From the NCBI RefSeq assembly GCF_003992725.1, contig NZ_RZNF01000003.1:300511-364510 (forward strand): DNA of 64,000 nucleotides, given 5' to 3'. Position numbers and translations under genes: made by a program. Positions 27,427 to 37,418 of this stretch are shown in pieces; within the stretch, counting starts at the first letter, position 1, and each line of letters opens with the position of its first letter. The notes beneath the pieces were generated by a model, which was not told the origin of the DNA, ran no database searches, and saw nothing but the letters and a program-made list of their open reading frames with translations. Source of the stretch: Rhodomicrobium lacus. GTDB taxonomy: Bacteria; Pseudomonadota; Alphaproteobacteria; Rhizobiales; Rhodomicrobiaceae.

Positions 27427-27710
27427 CTATCCCCGATGACGGACGGCCCTCGGCCATCCAGCCGGTTGCCGCAACCGGTGCCAACGGTCATCACGGTGCC
27501 GTCCCGCTCAGCCGGATTTATCTGCCGTTCGCGATGGTTCTGACGTTCGGCGGCTTTCTGGTCGTTGCCGGATACACGGTTGGCGGCGTCATGTCGGGTC
27601 TAGCGCGCGACAAGACAGAGACGGACACCCGCCTCGGCGCGATCGAAAAGGAAATGACCGCCATAAAAAACATTCTGGCCGACCGCTCACTTTGTGTACG
27701 GCCGAAATAA
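27423..27710 (+). CDS. Single-span membrane protein of the lysis cassette
   Basis: 95 residues. One hydrophobic segment (IYLPFAMVLTFGGFLVVAGY, about 32-51), then a short coiled coil RLGAIEKEMTAIKNILADRS. The N-terminal 30 residues are polar and would be cytoplasmic. This layout resembles spanin-i or antiholin-type proteins and also DUF2730-like phage proteins, but nothing decisive is seen. Its start overlaps the stop of the preceding gene (ATGA). Last gene of the second phage block. Confidence 0.55.
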   Translation: MTIPDDGRPSAIQPVAATGANGHHGAVPLSRIYLPFAMVLTFGGFLVVAGYTVGGVMSGLARDKTETDTRLGAIEKEMTAIKNILADRSLCVRPK

Positions 27711-27719
27711 CACGTTGCC

Positions 27720-27758
27720 GCGACGAAACGATGCGTGAAAGCCGCATTGTTTCGTCGC
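27720..27758. terminator. Long inverted repeat between convergent genes
   Basis: Arms 27720-27735 and 27743-27758 (GCGACGAAACGATGCG against CGCATTGTTTCGTCGC), 16 bp with one G-T mismatch and a 7-base loop. It lies between the last lysis gene (+) and hup (-), both ending here, so a bidirectional terminator or transcript-stabilising hairpin is likely. There is no clear T-tract on the + side. Confidence 0.6.
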
Positions 27759-27790
27759 TGGCCGAACTCGACTGCTTGGACGCGAAAGCC

Positions 27791-28171
27791 CTAGATGGAT
27801 TCGCTCAGATCTTTGGCCGCGCGGAAAGCCACCTTCTTGCTGGCCTTGATTTCAATCGCCTCGCCCGTGGCCGGGTTACGGCCCGTGCGGGCTGCGCGCT
27901 TGCGCACTTCAAGCGTGCCGAGTCCGGCGATGCGGATGCGGGCGCCTTTTTTCAGATGCTTGCCGATGCTGGAGACAGCTTCCGACAGAACCTCGTTCGC
28001 CTGCTTCTGGGAAAGGCCGTGGGTCTCGGCGACTTCCGTCGCGAGCTGACGAAGCGTCACGATCTCTGCCTTCTCGGGCTTTGCGGGCGCTGCCGCCTTT
28101 GCCGCTGCCTTGGGTTTGGCCGCCTCAGATTTCGCAGCCTTGGCCGCAGGCGCCGCTTGCGTTTTCGACAT
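27791..28171 (-). CDS. hup: HU-family nucleoid protein with N-terminal Ala/Lys extension
   Basis: 126 residues. The HU fold starts at about residue 37 (IVTLRQLATEVAETHGLSQK), continues with ANEVLSEAVSSIGKHLKKGA, IRIAGLGTLEVRKRAARTGR and the DNA-binding arm tip GRNPATGEAIEI with the conserved Pro. Ordinary HU has about 90 residues; the first 36 here are an extra KAAK/AAPA-type basic, disordered tail (AKSEAAKPKAAAKAAAPAKP). Such tails add non-specific DNA contacts. AGAAGGA is found upstream of the ATG. Its promoter shares the 515-bp region with ssb. Confidence 0.92.
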   Translation of the reverse strand: MSKTQAAPAAKAAKSEAAKPKAAAKAAAPAKPEKAEIVTLRQLATEVAETHGLSQKQANEVLSEAVSSIGKHLKKGARIRIAGLGTLEVRKRAARTGRNPATGEAIEIKASKKVAFRAAKDLSESI

Positions 28172-28686
28172 CTCGAGTTCCTTCTTGATTCATGCCTTGG
28201 AAAGAGAAATCCGGGCGTCCGTTACCGATGGCTGATCAAACAAACCCATCCCTTTGAGTGCAATCGATGTTGTACGTTCGATCCACCGGGTCAAGAGCAC
28301 TGATTGCGATTTAGGCCAACAGAATCAGGTCTAAATGGCCATTTGACGCAACGCAACCTTCGAGCCGTGTAGCGCCGCGCGTCAACAACCTTTTCGAGCG
28401 AGATGCAGGCCAAATGCTGGTTGCACGGTAATTTTGTAACAAAGTGTGGTTTTTTGGCCCGAAAAACCCTTGTTTTAAGGGAGTTTTCCGCAGCGCTGTT
28501 AACAGACCGTCTCGCAATCGAAGCTGCTTGACACGAACGCCGGGCACAAATAGAACATATAGCGAACGCCATTTCGTTGTACCCAACCTGTGTGGAAAAG
28601 CGGATCGTGCGGGTACAGTTGTGTTTTGGGCGCTGACGCTTCATGTAAACTCCGCAGCGACTCAATGTTTGATGAAAGGGGCTCTC
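28172..28686. other. 515-bp divergent intergenic region hup / ssb
   Basis: No protein gene is supported here. The half nearer ssb holds the SOS promoter described separately (28528-28567). Near 28466-28488 is a small hairpin CCCTT-GTTTT-AAGGG flanked by A- and T-runs. The base composition is clearly more AT-rich than the neighbouring genes, as expected for a control region; the hup promoter on the minus strand is somewhere in the left half but I cannot fix it. Confidence 0.7.
28528..28567 (+). promoter_or_regulatory. SOS-regulated ssb promoter with LexA box GAACN7GAAC
   Basis: TTGACA at 28528-28533, a 17-base spacer, then TAGAAC at 28551-28556 as the -10 element. Overlapping the -10 and running past it is GAAC-ATATAGC-GAAC at 28553-28567, an exact match to the alphaproteobacterial LexA operator GAACN7GAAC. 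LexA bound there would block RNA polymerase. ssb begins 120 bases downstream. The promoter elements are seen directly; regulation by LexA is inferred from the known consensus. Confidence 0.75.
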
Positions 28687-29229
28687 ATGGCGGGCTCGGT
28701 AAATAAGGTCATTCTTATCGGCAATCTCGGGGCCGATCCCGAAGTGCGCCACACACAGGATGGCCGTTCGATCTGCAATCTGCGGCTTGCGACGACCGAC
28801 ACGTGGCGCGACAAGCAGACCGGCGAACGGCGTGAAAAGACGGAATGGCATAGCGTCGTCATCTTCAACGAGCAGCTCGGCAAGGTCGCGCAACAGTACC
28901 TGCGCAAAGGCGCGAAGGTTTATGTCGAAGGCCAGTTGCAGACGCGGAAATGGCAGGATAATTCGGGAAACGACCGTTACACGACGGAAGTCGTCCTGCA
29001 GAACTATAACGGCCAGCTCACCATGCTCGACGGGCGCGCAGGCGGCGCCGGCGGCTATGAAGGCGGCAGCGGTTTCAACGAAGGCGGTGCGAGCTTCGAC
29101 CGGGGCGACAGCGGCCGCAGTGGCGGAGGCGGCTTCCGAAGCGGCGGCGGCACGGGCGGCGCGAAGCCGCGCGATGCGGGGCAGCCGAAGCCCTTCGACA
29201 AGGATCTCGACGACGAGATTCCATTCTAG
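28687..29229 (+). CDS. ssb: Single-stranded DNA-binding protein
   Basis: 180 residues. The OB fold covers residues 5-115 ([20 protein letters not shown], then [20 protein letters not shown] and [18 protein letters not shown]). A Gly-rich linker of about 50 residues follows, and the C-terminus ends in DLDDEIPF, the acidic tip that recruits replication and repair proteins. ATG 28687 was chosen over a much longer upstream ORF because GAAAGGGG precedes it and the family begins here. SOS-type promoter upstream. Confidence 0.97.
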   Translation: MAGSVNKVILIGNLGADPEVRHTQDGRSICNLRLATTDTWRDKQTGERREKTEWHSVVIFNEQLGKVAQQYLRKGAKVYVEGQLQTRKWQDNSGNDRYTTEVVLQNYNGQLTMLDGRAGGAGGYEGGSGFNEGGASFDRGDSGRSGGGGFRSGGGTGGAKPRDAGQPKPFDKDLDDEIPF

Positions 29230-29416
29230 CGCATGCTGCCGTTGAGTGGCTTTCGCGCGATGACGATCATCGCAGAGCGCAAAAACAAAAACAGGCGTCT
29301 CGCGAAAGGCAAATGGACGGCGTCCTTGTCCTCGCGGGGTTCAGCCTGTAAATTCCGACCAGGTTAGCGGCTGTTCTCGCCGTTTTTTATCTTTTCACAA
29401 CGCCAAGGGTCAGGTT

Positions 29417-32242
29417 TTGGCAGATCCGTCAGACGGCAACAAGGGCGATCGCGGAGCGGGGGACATTCGTCCCATCCTCATCACCGACGAGATGAAGCGC
29501 TCCTACCTCGATTACGCGATGAGCGTGATCGTGTCTCGCGCGCTGCCCGACGTTCGCGACGGGCTGAAGCCCGTTCATCGCCGCATTCTCTTCTCGATGA
29601 GCGAGAACGGCTACGCGTGGAACAAGCCCTACCGCAAATCCGCGCGCGTCGTCGGCGACGTCATCGGTAAATATCACCCCCACGGGGATCAATCGGTTTA
29701 CGACGCGCTCGTCCGCATGGTGCAGGACTTTTCCATGCGCGTGCCCCTCATCGACGGGCAGGGAAATTTCGGCTCGGTCGATGGCGATCCGCCGGCGGCC
29801 ATGCGTTACACCGAGGTGCGCCTCGAAAAGATCTCGGACACGCTGCTGAACGATCTTGAGAACGACACCGTCGATTTTCAGGACAACTACGATAATTCCG
29901 AGCGCGAGCCGACTGTCCTTCCCGCGCGCTTCCCGAACCTCCTCGTCAACGGCGCGGGCGGTATCGCCGTCGGCATGGCGACGAACATCCCGCCGCACAA
30001 TCTCGGCGAAGTCATCGACGCCTGCCTCGCCTTTCTCGAAAATCCCGCGCTCAGCATCGAGCAACTCATGGAGCACGTCCCCGGGCCGGACTTCCCGACC
30101 GGCGGCGTGATCATGGGCCGCGCGGGCATCCGCGCCGCCTATCTCAAGGGACGCGGTTCCATCGTCGTGCGGGGCAAGGTGCATGTCGAGACGATCCGCA
30201 AGGATCGCGATGCGCTGATCGTGACCGAAATCCCCTATCAGGTGAACAAGGCGACGCTTCAGGAGCGCATCGCCGAACTCGTGCGCGAGAAGCGCGTCGA
30301 GGGCATCTCCGACGTGCGCGACGAGAGCGATCGCTCCGGTTATCGCGTCGTCATCGAGCTGAAGCGCGACGCCATGCCCGACGTCGTGCTGAACCAGCTC
30401 TATCGCTTCACGTCGCTGCAATCGGTGTTTGCCGCCAACATGGTGGCGCTCAACAGCGGGCGCCCGGAACAGCATACGCTTCTCGACTTCATTCAGGCTT
30501 TCACGCAGTTCCGCGAGACGGTCGTCACGCGGCGCACGAAGTTTCTGCTGGGCAAGGCGCGCGACCGTGCGCATGTGCTGGTCGGCCTCGCCACCGCCGT
30601 CGCCAATATCGACGAGGTGATCAAGCTGATCCGCACGGCGCCCGACCCTGCGAGCGCGCGCGAAGCGCTCATGTCGCGCGACTGGCCTGCCGACGACATC
30701 GCGCCGCTGCTGCTTCTCATCGACGATCCGCGCTCGCGCATCCACGAGGGCAACGTCTACCGCCTGTCCATCGATCAGGCGAAAGCGATCCTCGACCTGC
30801 GCCTGCAGCGCCTCACCGCGCTCGGCCGCGACGAAATCGGCGACGAACTGAAGGCGCTCGCCGACAAGATCCGCGATTATCTCGATATCCTCTCTTCGCG
30901 CGCCCGCGTGGTCTCGATCATCCGCGACGAACTCACCGCAATAAAGGAAGAGTTCGCCACGCCGCGCCGCACCGAAATTCTCGATGTCGAAGGCGAAGTG
31001 GACGACGAAGACCTGATCCAGAAAGAGGATATGGTCGTCACCGTCAGCCATCGCGGCTACATCAAGCGCGTACCGCTTTCGACCTATCGCGCGCAGCGAC
31101 GCGGCGGCAAGGGCCGCTCCGGCATGACGACGCGCGACGAAGACTTCGTCACGCGCCTGTTCGTCGCGAATACACACACGCCTGTGCTGTTCCTTTCCTC
31201 GCGCGGCATGGCCTACAAGATGAAGGTCTGGCGGCTGCCGCTCTCGGCCCCGCAGGCGCGCGGCAAGGCCCTTATCAACCTTCTGCCGCTGCAACAGGAC
31301 GAGACGATCACCTCCATCCTGCCCCTGCCGGAAGAGCGCGACGAGTCGGGCGTGTTCATCCTGTTCGCCACCCGCTCCGGCAATGTGCGACGCAACGAAC
31401 TCGCCGACTTCGCGGAAGTCCGCCAGAACGGCAAGATCGCAATGAAGCTCGATGCGGGAGACGATATCGCGGGCGCGCAGCTTTGCCGCGAGACCGACGA
31501 CATTCTCCTCACGACCGCCAACGGTCAGGCGATCCGCTTCCCCGTGACGGATGTGCGCATCTTCAAGGGCCGCGAGTCGACCGGCGTGCGCGGCGTCCGC
31601 CTCGAAGAGGATGACACCGTGATTTCGCTCGCCATCCTAAGGCATATGGACGCAACGCCCGCCGAGCGCGCGGCGTATCTCAAGCAGGCGAACGCCATGC
31701 GCCGCGCCGCCGCGGGTGAACGCGCCGCGACCGAGGCGGACGCCGCCGAACAGGAGGCAATCGCCGCAGCCGAGACGGTCGATGCCCTCGACGACGGCGA
31801 GGCAGTCGAAAGCACCGACATCGCCGACCTCACCCCCGCGCGCTACGGCGAAATGGGAGCGGCAGAGCAGTACGTCCTGACCATGTCCGAGCGCGGCTTC
31901 GGCAAACGCACCTCGTCCTACGAATACCGGACGTCCGGGCGGGGCGGCAAAGGCATCATCGCGATGGCCGTCAATGAGCGAAACGGCCGCCTCATCGCAT
32001 CCTTCCCGGTGGAAGATACGGACCAGATCATGCTGGTCACGAACGGCGGCAAGCTGATCCGGTGCCCCGTCGAAGGCATCTCCATCACCGGCCGTTCCGC
32101 ACAGGGCGTCACGATCTTCCGCACCGATCAGGATGAGCGCGTCGTGTCCGCCGAACTCATCAGCGACGATGGAACCGGCAACGGCAATGGCGACGGCGCT
32201 GATACCGGCGGCGACGTCGAGGGCGAGGACCAATCCGAATGA
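29417..32242 (+). CDS. gyrA: DNA gyrase subunit A
   Basis: 941 residues. Breakage-reunion domain with the catalytic Tyr131 in AMRYTEVRL; the quinolone region reads [19 protein letters not shown], so the position equal to E. coli Ser83 is Gln92. The C-terminal beta-pinwheel has the GyrA box QRRGGKG near residue 560. An Ala/Glu-rich insert of roughly 50 residues (about 745-800, starting [20 protein letters not shown]) interrupts the pinwheel, as in other alphaproteobacterial GyrA. Start is TTG 29417, after AAGGGTCAGG. The tail is acidic and Gly/Asp-rich. Confidence 0.98.
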   Translation: MADPSDGNKGDRGAGDIRPILITDEMKRSYLDYAMSVIVSRALPDVRDGLKPVHRRILFSMSENGYAWNKPYRKSARVVGDVIGKYHPHGDQSVYDALVRMVQDFSMRVPLIDGQGNFGSVDGDPPAAMRYTEVRLEKISDTLLNDLENDTVDFQDNYDNSEREPTVLPARFPNLLVNGAGGIAVGMATNIPPHNLGEVIDACLAFLENPALSIEQLMEHVPGPDFPTGGVIMGRAGIRAAYLKGRGSIVVRGKVHVETIRKDRDALIVTEIPYQVNKATLQERIAELVREKRVEGISDVRDESDRSGYRVVIELKRDAMPDVVLNQLYRFTSLQSVFAANMVALNSGRPEQHTLLDFIQAFTQFRETVVTRRTKFLLGKARDRAHVLVGLATAVANIDEVIKLIRTAPDPASAREALMSRDWPADDIAPLLLLIDDPRSRIHEGNVYRLSIDQAKAILDLRLQRLTALGRDEIGDELKALADKIRDYLDILSSRARVVSIIRDELTAIKEEFATPRRTEILDVEGEVDDEDLIQKEDMVVTVSHRGYIKRVPLSTYRAQRRGGKGRSGMTTRDEDFVTRLFVANTHTPVLFLSSRGMAYKMKVWRLPLSAPQARGKALINLLPLQQDETITSILPLPEERDESGVFILFATRSGNVRRNELADFAEVRQNGKIAMKLDAGDDIAGAQLCRETDDILLTTANGQAIRFPVTDVRIFKGRESTGVRGVRLEEDDTVISLAILRHMDATPAERAAYLKQANAMRRAAAGERAATEADAAEQEAIAAAETVDALDDGEAVESTDIADLTPARYGEMGAAEQYVLTMSERGFGKRTSSYEYRTSGRGGKGIIAMAVNERNGRLIASFPVEDTDQIMLVTNGGKLIRCPVEGISITGRSAQGVTIFRTDQDERVVSAELISDDGTGNGNGDGADTGGDVEGEDQSE

Positions 32243-32259
32243 GCGCGAGGTAACACCGC

Positions 32260-32784
32260 ATGCCTTGCGGTTTCTACGCCGGCAGCTTCGACCCGCCAAC
32301 GCTCGGCCATCGGGATATCATGGCGCGCGGTCTGGCGCTGTTCGACCGGCTGGTGGTCGGCGTGGGCGTCCACCCGTCGAAAGCGCCGCTTTTCACAGCG
32401 GAGGAGCGCGCGGAGATGCTGCGCGACGAGCTTTCGAGCCTCGGCGTCGGTGAGCGGGGAACAGTGGTTTTTTTCGACGGGCTGACGGTCGACGCGGCGC
32501 GGGCGCATGATGCGTCGTTCATGCTGCGCGGCGTGCGCGACGCCGCGGATCTCGGCTACGAGACGCAGCTTTTCGGCATGAACCGGGCCATGGCGCCAGA
32601 CATCGACACGGTGTTCCTTGCTGCCACGCCGGGCTTTGCCCATATCACCGCGACACTTGTCCGTCAGATCGCACAGCTCGGCGGAGATGTGTCGCCGTTC
32701 GTGTCACCTTATGTGCTCGGGCGGATTCTCGAAAAGACGGGGCGCCCCGCCGGTGGCCGCAATCCCGCCCCGAACGCGCGATAG
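32260..32784 (+). CDS. coaD: Phosphopantetheine adenylyltransferase
   Basis: 174 residues, the fourth step of coenzyme A synthesis: 4'-phosphopantetheine + ATP to dephospho-CoA. The nucleotidyltransferase motif GFYAGSFDPPTLGHRDI carries the T/HxGH-type His; RGVRDAADLGYETQLFGMN binds the pantetheine side; the usual ISS-T-x-VR motif is here HITATLVRQIAQLGG. It follows gyrA by 17 bp, an order common in alphaproteobacteria. The C-terminus has a short Pro/Arg tail. Confidence 0.95.
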   Translation: MPCGFYAGSFDPPTLGHRDIMARGLALFDRLVVGVGVHPSKAPLFTAEERAEMLRDELSSLGVGERGTVVFFDGLTVDAARAHDASFMLRGVRDAADLGYETQLFGMNRAMAPDIDTVFLAATPGFAHITATLVRQIAQLGGDVSPFVSPYVLGRILEKTGRPAGGRNPAPNAR

Positions 32785-32826
32785 CCGCTCGAAATCGCAA
32801 ACGAAATCGATAAGCAAAGGGTTTCC

Positions 32827-33378
32827 ATGTTTCGTTCCCTGATGTTACTGGCGCTTCTTGTCGCCGCCACGCTCGGCGTTGCCGCTCCATCGGCCCGGGC
32901 GGCAAGCCCGGACAACACGCTCTACCTCGATCTGAAGGACGGCCGCGTCGTTATCGAGCTTCTCCCCAATGTCGCGCCGAAGCATGTCGAGCGCGTCAAG
33001 AAGCTCGTTCGCGAGGGCTTCTACAATGGCCTTACGTTCCATCGCGTGATAACGGGTTTCATGGCCCAGACGGGCGACCCGAAAGGCGACGGCACCGGCG
33101 GTTCGAAATATCCGGACCTTCCCGCGGAGTTCAACTCCACGCCGTTCAAGCGCGGCACGGTAGGGGCGGCGCGCGCGGGCAGCCCCAATTCCGCGAACAG
33201 CCAGTTCTTCATTTGTCTGGAAGACGCGCCCCACCTCAACGGGCAATACACCGTCTGGGGCCGCGTGACGGAGGGCATGCAGTTCGTCGACCGGATCAAG
33301 AAGGGAGCAGGCGGAGATGGCCGCGTGTTCAATCCGGACAAGATCATCAAGATTCAGCTTGCGTCGGACGCCCGCTGA
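32827..33378 (+). CDS. ppiA: Periplasmic peptidyl-prolyl cis-trans isomerase (cyclophilin)
   Basis: 183 residues with a signal peptide (MFRSLMLLALLVAATLGVAA, probable cut after ARA at about residue 25), so the enzyme would act in the periplasm. The cyclophilin core follows: VVIELLPNVAPKHVERVKKL, FHRVITGFMAQTGDP with the catalytic Arg, GSPNSANSQFFICLEDAPHL and YTVWGRVTEGMQFVDRI. It isomerises X-Pro bonds in exported proteins. Tandem with a cytoplasmic paralogue 85 bp downstream. Confidence 0.92.
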   Translation: MFRSLMLLALLVAATLGVAAPSARAASPDNTLYLDLKDGRVVIELLPNVAPKHVERVKKLVREGFYNGLTFHRVITGFMAQTGDPKGDGTGGSKYPDLPAEFNSTPFKRGTVGAARAGSPNSANSQFFICLEDAPHLNGQYTVWGRVTEGMQFVDRIKKGAGGDGRVFNPDKIIKIQLASDAR

Positions 33379-33462
33379 TCACCACATTCCTGTTGAGATA
33401 ATGATGTGCCGCCCCTCAGGTTGGCGTAGATCCGGTCAAGGCGGCAAGGAAAGAGCTTGAAC

Positions 33463-33927
33463 ATGACATCTGCCGATAAAGAAAATCTGGTTCTGGAAAC
33501 AACCAAGGGACGCGTCGTAATTGAACTTCGCCCCGATCTTGCGCCGAACCATGTCGCGCGCATCAAGGAGCTTGCCGAGCAGAAGTTTTACGACGGCGCG
33601 CCCTTTCATCGGGTCATCGAGGGATTCATGGCGCAGACAGGCGATCCGACGGGCACCGGAACCGGTGGCTCCGGCAAGAAGCTCAAGGCCGAGTTCAACA
33701 AGGAAAGCCATCAGCGCGGCGTCGTCTCGATGGCGCGCGCGAACCATCCCGACAGCGCCGACAGCCAGTTCTTCATCTGCTTCGATGATGCGTCATTCCT
33801 CGACGGGAAATATACCGTCTGGGGCAAGGTGATCGAGGGCATCGAGAACGTGGACAAGATCAAGCGTGGAGAGCCCGTGCGCGACCCCGACAAGATCGTG
33901 ACGGCGCGCATCGAAAAGGCCGCCTAG
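33463..33927 (+). CDS. ppiB: Cytoplasmic peptidyl-prolyl cis-trans isomerase (cyclophilin)
   Basis: 154 residues, no signal peptide. Core motifs: RVVIELRPDLAPNHVARIKE, FHRVIEGFMAQTGDPTGTGTG, ANHPDSADSQFFICFDDASF, and YTVWGKVIEGIENVDKI. It is clearly a paralogue of the preceding gene. ATG 33463 has AAGGAAAG before it; a TTG two codons earlier is possible. A strong terminator follows. Confidence 0.94.
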   Translation: MTSADKENLVLETTKGRVVIELRPDLAPNHVARIKELAEQKFYDGAPFHRVIEGFMAQTGDPTGTGTGGSGKKLKAEFNKESHQRGVVSMARANHPDSADSQFFICFDDASFLDGKYTVWGKVIEGIENVDKIKRGEPVRDPDKIVTARIEKAA

Positions 33928-33955
33928 CGCGGCAGATAGACCGACCTTCAGGAAC

Positions 33956-33999
33956 GAGCGCCAGCGTCCGGCAGGATGCGGGCGCTCATCTTTTGTTTT
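33956..33999 (+). terminator. Rho-independent terminator after ppiB
   Basis: A two-part stem: GAGCGCC (33956-33962) pairs with GGCGCTC (33981-33987) and, inside, GCGTCC pairs with GGATGC around the loop GGCA. It is followed by ATCTTTTGTTTT. It ends the gyrA-coaD-ppi transcript and separates it from queA, 45 bases downstream. Confidence 0.8.
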
Positions 34000-34043
34000 C
34001 GGGCCTGCCCTGCCACGGGCCGCCGTTTCATCCGCAACGCATC

Positions 34044-35138
34044 GTGCACCTCAGCGACTTCGACTTCGAGCTTCCCAAATCGGCCATCGCGCTCAGGCCC
34101 GCGAGCCCCCGCGACGCCGCGCGGCTGCTGCGCGTCGATCCCGCCGCGCCGGAGCCGCTCTCCGAAGCCACGATCCGCGACCTTCCCGCCTTTTTCCGTC
34201 CCGGCGACATCCTGGTGTTCAACGACACCAGGGTTCTTTCCGCCGAACTCTCCGGCACGCGCCCGCCCCGCGATGCCGACGCGCCCGCCGTGGACGTCTC
34301 CCTGAACCTGATCGAACGCGAAGCATCGGGGGCGTGGAAAGCCTTCGCGCGGCCTGCGCGGCGGCTTCGTCCGAGCGACGCAATCCACTTCGAGACCGGG
34401 GAACAGGCTTCGCGCCTGATCGTCGTCGCCAAGACGGAAGAGGGCGTCGTCATCGTCACGGCACCGGACGGCGACAGCGTCGAGGCCGTCATGCAGCGCC
34501 ACGGCGCAATGCCGCTCCCGCCTTACATCGCTCGCCAGCGTCCCGCCGACGAACGCGACCGCTCGGACTATCAGACGGTGTTCGCGCGCAACGAAGGCGC
34601 CGTCGCGGCACCGACGGCCGGGCTTCACTTCACGCCCGAGCTTTTGGCGCGGCTTGCCGAGCGCGGCGTCGAAACCGCCTTCGTCACGCTTCACGTCGGC
34701 GCGGGCACCTTCCTGCCGGTAAAGACGGATTCTGTCGAGGATCATGAAATCCACGCCGAGTGGTTCGAGATCGGCGAGGAGACGGCACACGCCATCAACG
34801 CTGCCCGCGCACGCGGCGGTCGCCTGATCGCGGCAGGCACGACATCGCTGCGCGTGCTCGAAACCGCCACCCGCGAAGACGGCTTTATCGAGCCCGCCAA
34901 AGGCTTTACAAGGATCTTCATCAAGCCCGGCCACCGTTTCAGAAGCGCGGACATCCTCGTGACGAATTTCCACCTGCCGAAATCGACCCTGTTCATGCTC
35001 GTCTGCGCCTTCTCGGGCACCGACCTGATGAAACGCGCCTACGCTCACGCCGTGGAGGCCGATTTCCGCTTCTATTCCTACGGCGACGCCTGCCTTCTCT
35101 CCCGCGCGGACGCCCAGCCCGCAACGGTCCGCCCATGA
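34044..35138 (+). CDS. queA: S-adenosylmethionine:tRNA ribosyltransferase-isomerase
   Basis: 364 residues. QueA transfers the ribosyl group of SAM to preQ1 in tRNA to form epoxyqueuosine. Family segments are [20 protein letters not shown] at the start, [50 protein letters not shown], and [20 protein letters not shown] chose GTG 34044 because the family starts with this segment; longer TTG starts would add unrelated residues. Overlaps tgt by 4 bp. Confidence 0.94.
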   Translation: MHLSDFDFELPKSAIALRPASPRDAARLLRVDPAAPEPLSEATIRDLPAFFRPGDILVFNDTRVLSAELSGTRPPRDADAPAVDVSLNLIEREASGAWKAFARPARRLRPSDAIHFETGEQASRLIVVAKTEEGVVIVTAPDGDSVEAVMQRHGAMPLPPYIARQRPADERDRSDYQTVFARNEGAVAAPTAGLHFTPELLARLAERGVETAFVTLHVGAGTFLPVKTDSVEDHEIHAEWFEIGEETAHAINAARARGGRLIAAGTTSLRVLETATREDGFIEPAKGFTRIFIKPGHRFRSADILVTNFHLPKSTLFMLVCAFSGTDLMKRAYAHAVEADFRFYSYGDACLLSRADAQPATVRP

Positions 35139-36310
35139 CGCAACCCTTTTCCTACAAGCTCATCGCGCAGGACGGCGCGGCGCGGCTCGGCGAAATCGCA
35201 ACGCCTCGCGGCGTCATCCGCACGCCCGCCTTCATGCCGGTCGGCACGACCGCGTCGGTGAAGGCGGTCTTCCTCGACGATGTGAAGGCGGCAGGGTCCG
35301 ACATCATCCTCGGCAACACCTATCATCTGATGCTGCGCCCCGGCGCGGAGCGCATCGCGAAGCTCGGCGGACTTCACAGCTTCATGCGCTGGGACGGCCC
35401 GATCCTCACCGATTCCGGCGGCTTTCAGGTGATGTCGCTCGCGCAGCTTCGGAAGCTGACCGAGAAAGGCGTGACGTTCCGCTCGCATATCGACGGCGCG
35501 ATGCATGAATTGACGCCCGAGCGCTCCATCGAGGTGCAGAACCTTCTCGGCTCCGACGTCCAGATGCAGTTCGACGAGTGCACCCCGTTCCCCGCGACGT
35601 TCGAGGAAGCGGAAAGCTCGATGCGCCTGTCGCTCAGATGGGCGGAGCGCTCGCTCGCGGCGTTCGCGCAGTACGGCCAGCCGGGCCGCGCGCTGTTTGG
35701 GATCGTGCAGGGCAGCGTCTATCCCGAGCTTCGCAAAGAGTCGGCGGCGAAGCTGACGTCGATGGATTTTCACGGCTATTCGGTCGGCGGGCTCGCGGTC
35801 GGCGAAGGCCAACGCGCCATGTTCGAGACGCTCGATTTCACCACGCCGCTTTTGCCCACGAACAAGCCGCGCTATCTCATGGGCGTCGGCACGCCGTCGG
35901 ACATCGTGGGCGCCGTCGAGCGCGGCATCGACATGTTCGACTGCGTGATGCCGACGCGTTCCGGCCGCCACGGACAGGCGTTCACATGGGCGGGCAAGCT
36001 CAACATCAAGAACGCCGCGCATATCGAGGAACTGCGCCCGCTCGACGAGACGAGCACATGTCCCGCCTCGCGCGATTATTCCCGCGCCTACATCCACCAT
36101 CTTTTCCGCTCGGGCGAGTATCTCGCGCCGATGATCCTGTCGTGGGCTAACATCGGCTTTTATCAGGAGCTTATGGCCGCGATCCGGAAGTCCATCGCGG
36201 AGGGCACCTTCGCCGATGTCGCCGCTCGCGTGCGCGCCGTCTACCCGTCGACGGTCGAAGACGACGCGGGCGCGGACGCCGAAGGCGCCCGCTCCCTGAA
36301 GAGCAGATAA
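35135..36310 (+). CDS. tgt: tRNA-guanine transglycosylase
   Basis: 391 residues. Exchanges guanine 34 for preQ1 in the queuosine tRNAs. Motifs: [45 protein letters not shown] with the catalytic Asp of the ILTDSGGFQ region, [39 protein letters not shown] zinc site is normally completed near the C-terminus by Cys residues and a His; here [16 protein letters not shown] supplies part of it. Coupled to queA by an ATGA overlap. Its last 70 bp overlap the convergent transporter gene. Confidence 0.96.
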   Translation: MTQPFSYKLIAQDGAARLGEIATPRGVIRTPAFMPVGTTASVKAVFLDDVKAAGSDIILGNTYHLMLRPGAERIAKLGGLHSFMRWDGPILTDSGGFQVMSLAQLRKLTEKGVTFRSHIDGAMHELTPERSIEVQNLLGSDVQMQFDECTPFPATFEEAESSMRLSLRWAERSLAAFAQYGQPGRALFGIVQGSVYPELRKESAAKLTSMDFHGYSVGGLAVGEGQRAMFETLDFTTPLLPTNKPRYLMGVGTPSDIVGAVERGIDMFDCVMPTRSGRHGQAFTWAGKLNIKNAAHIEELRPLDETSTCPASRDYSRAYIHHLFRSGEYLAPMILSWANIGFYQELMAAIRKSIAEGTFADVAARVRAVYPSTVEDDAGADAEGARSLKSR

Positions 36311-37203
36311 ATTCCCGAGGCCACGATGATGGCTGCGCCGACCAGCGTCCAGATGTCCGGCACATCGTGGAAAACGAGATAGCCGAGGCACGTCGCAATA
36401 AGGAGGTTGACGTAGGTGAACGGCGCGATAACGGGCGCGGGCGCACGGTCATGCGCGAGAATCAGGAACCAGTGCCCCATTCCCCCCAGAAGCCCCATGC
36501 ATAGTAGAACGGCCCAGGCGAGCGTATCCGGCGGCATCTGCCAGTTCCAGAGGGCGACCGGCGCCATGATGACGGCTCCCGCGAGCGGTGTGTAGACGAG
36601 CGTCGTGCGCGGCGCGTCGAAGCGCGCGAGATAGCGCGTCCAAAGGCTGTAAAGTGAATGGCAAAACGCCGAGCCGAGCGCCAGCGACACCGCCCAGTGA
36701 ATGCCGCCGAAACCGGGTTTCGTCACGAAGATGATGCCGGTGAAGCCGACGCAGATCGCCGCGAGACGATGCCATCCCACCCATTCGCCAAGCAGCGGCC
36801 CCGCAAGCGCAGCCACGAAGAACGGCGCGAGAAAATAGATCGTCGATGTCTGGTCAAGCTGGAGAAACTGAAGGGCCGCGAAGTTGAAAGCCGTCGTCGC
36901 GAGAAGCAGCGCGCTTCGCAGGATCTGCTGACCCGGCCTTTGCGACGGCACGGCGCGCGCCACGCCGCGAGGGCCGAGCATCACGACGATGAGCACCGCG
37001 TTCATCAGAAAGCGCACCCAGATGATTTCGACCACCGGAATGTGCTCGACGGTGCCGAGAAACTTCGCGCTCGTGTCGAGGAAGGCGAAGAAGCTCACCG
37101 CCGTCAGCATGAACCCGATGCCGAGGAGGCGGCGGTCGGAAGATGGGCGCTCGACGGCAGTTGCCGGAACCGCCGCGGCGGGCTTCGTGAGAAGATCGGT
37201 CAT
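36241..37203 (-). CDS. EamA/DMT-family membrane transporter
   Basis: 320 residues with ten hydrophobic segments in two five-helix halves, the layout of the drug/metabolite transporter family. Characteristic features are [11 protein letters not shown] and [20 protein letters not shown] in the first half, and [20 protein letters not shown] with [21 protein letters not shown] in the second. Substrate unknown. ATG 37203 gives a standard N-terminus but no good ribosome site. The 3' end overlaps tgt by 70 bp on the opposite strand. Confidence 0.88.
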   Translation of the reverse strand: MTDLLTKPAAAVPATAVERPSSDRRLLGIGFMLTAVSFFAFLDTSAKFLGTVEHIPVVEIIWVRFLMNAVLIVVMLGPRGVARAVPSQRPGQQILRSALLLATTAFNFAALQFLQLDQTSTIYFLAPFFVAALAGPLLGEWVGWHRLAAICVGFTGIIFVTKPGFGGIHWAVSLALGSAFCHSLYSLWTRYLARFDAPRTTLVYTPLAGAVIMAPVALWNWQMPPDTLAWAVLLCMGLLGGMGHWFLILAHDRAPAPVIAPFTYVNLLIATCLGYLVFHDVPDIWTLVGAAIIVASGIYLLFRERAPSASAPASSSTVDG

Positions 37204-37418
37204 GTGAGGGGCAAAAAGGGCCGGGTTTGTTATGGACAGAACGCTGCCGTACCCTGCAAGACGGACGGTGCGACATTTCAGCTTACCATGGATGAGCGCA
37301 GAATGTGTCGCGGCGATGATGGCGCCGAAAGCATGCCTGCATAGCGAATTTGCAACGCCAGGCAAAACTTCGCCATGCGGGGTTGGCATGAAGCTATCCA
37401 CCTTCCTATATCGTCAGT

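Noticed and set aside
1..27710. Reading the phage genes as a gene transfer agent.
   Set aside because: Portal, coat, gp4 and gp10-like proteins are of the P22 short-tailed type; only terminase and the TIM barrel are GTA-like, and the GTA tail genes are absent.
29429..31294. 621-codon minus-strand open frame opposite gyrA.
   Set aside because: Opposite a highly conserved gene, composition of a shadow frame (His/Arg/Asp-rich), no motifs, no ribosome site.
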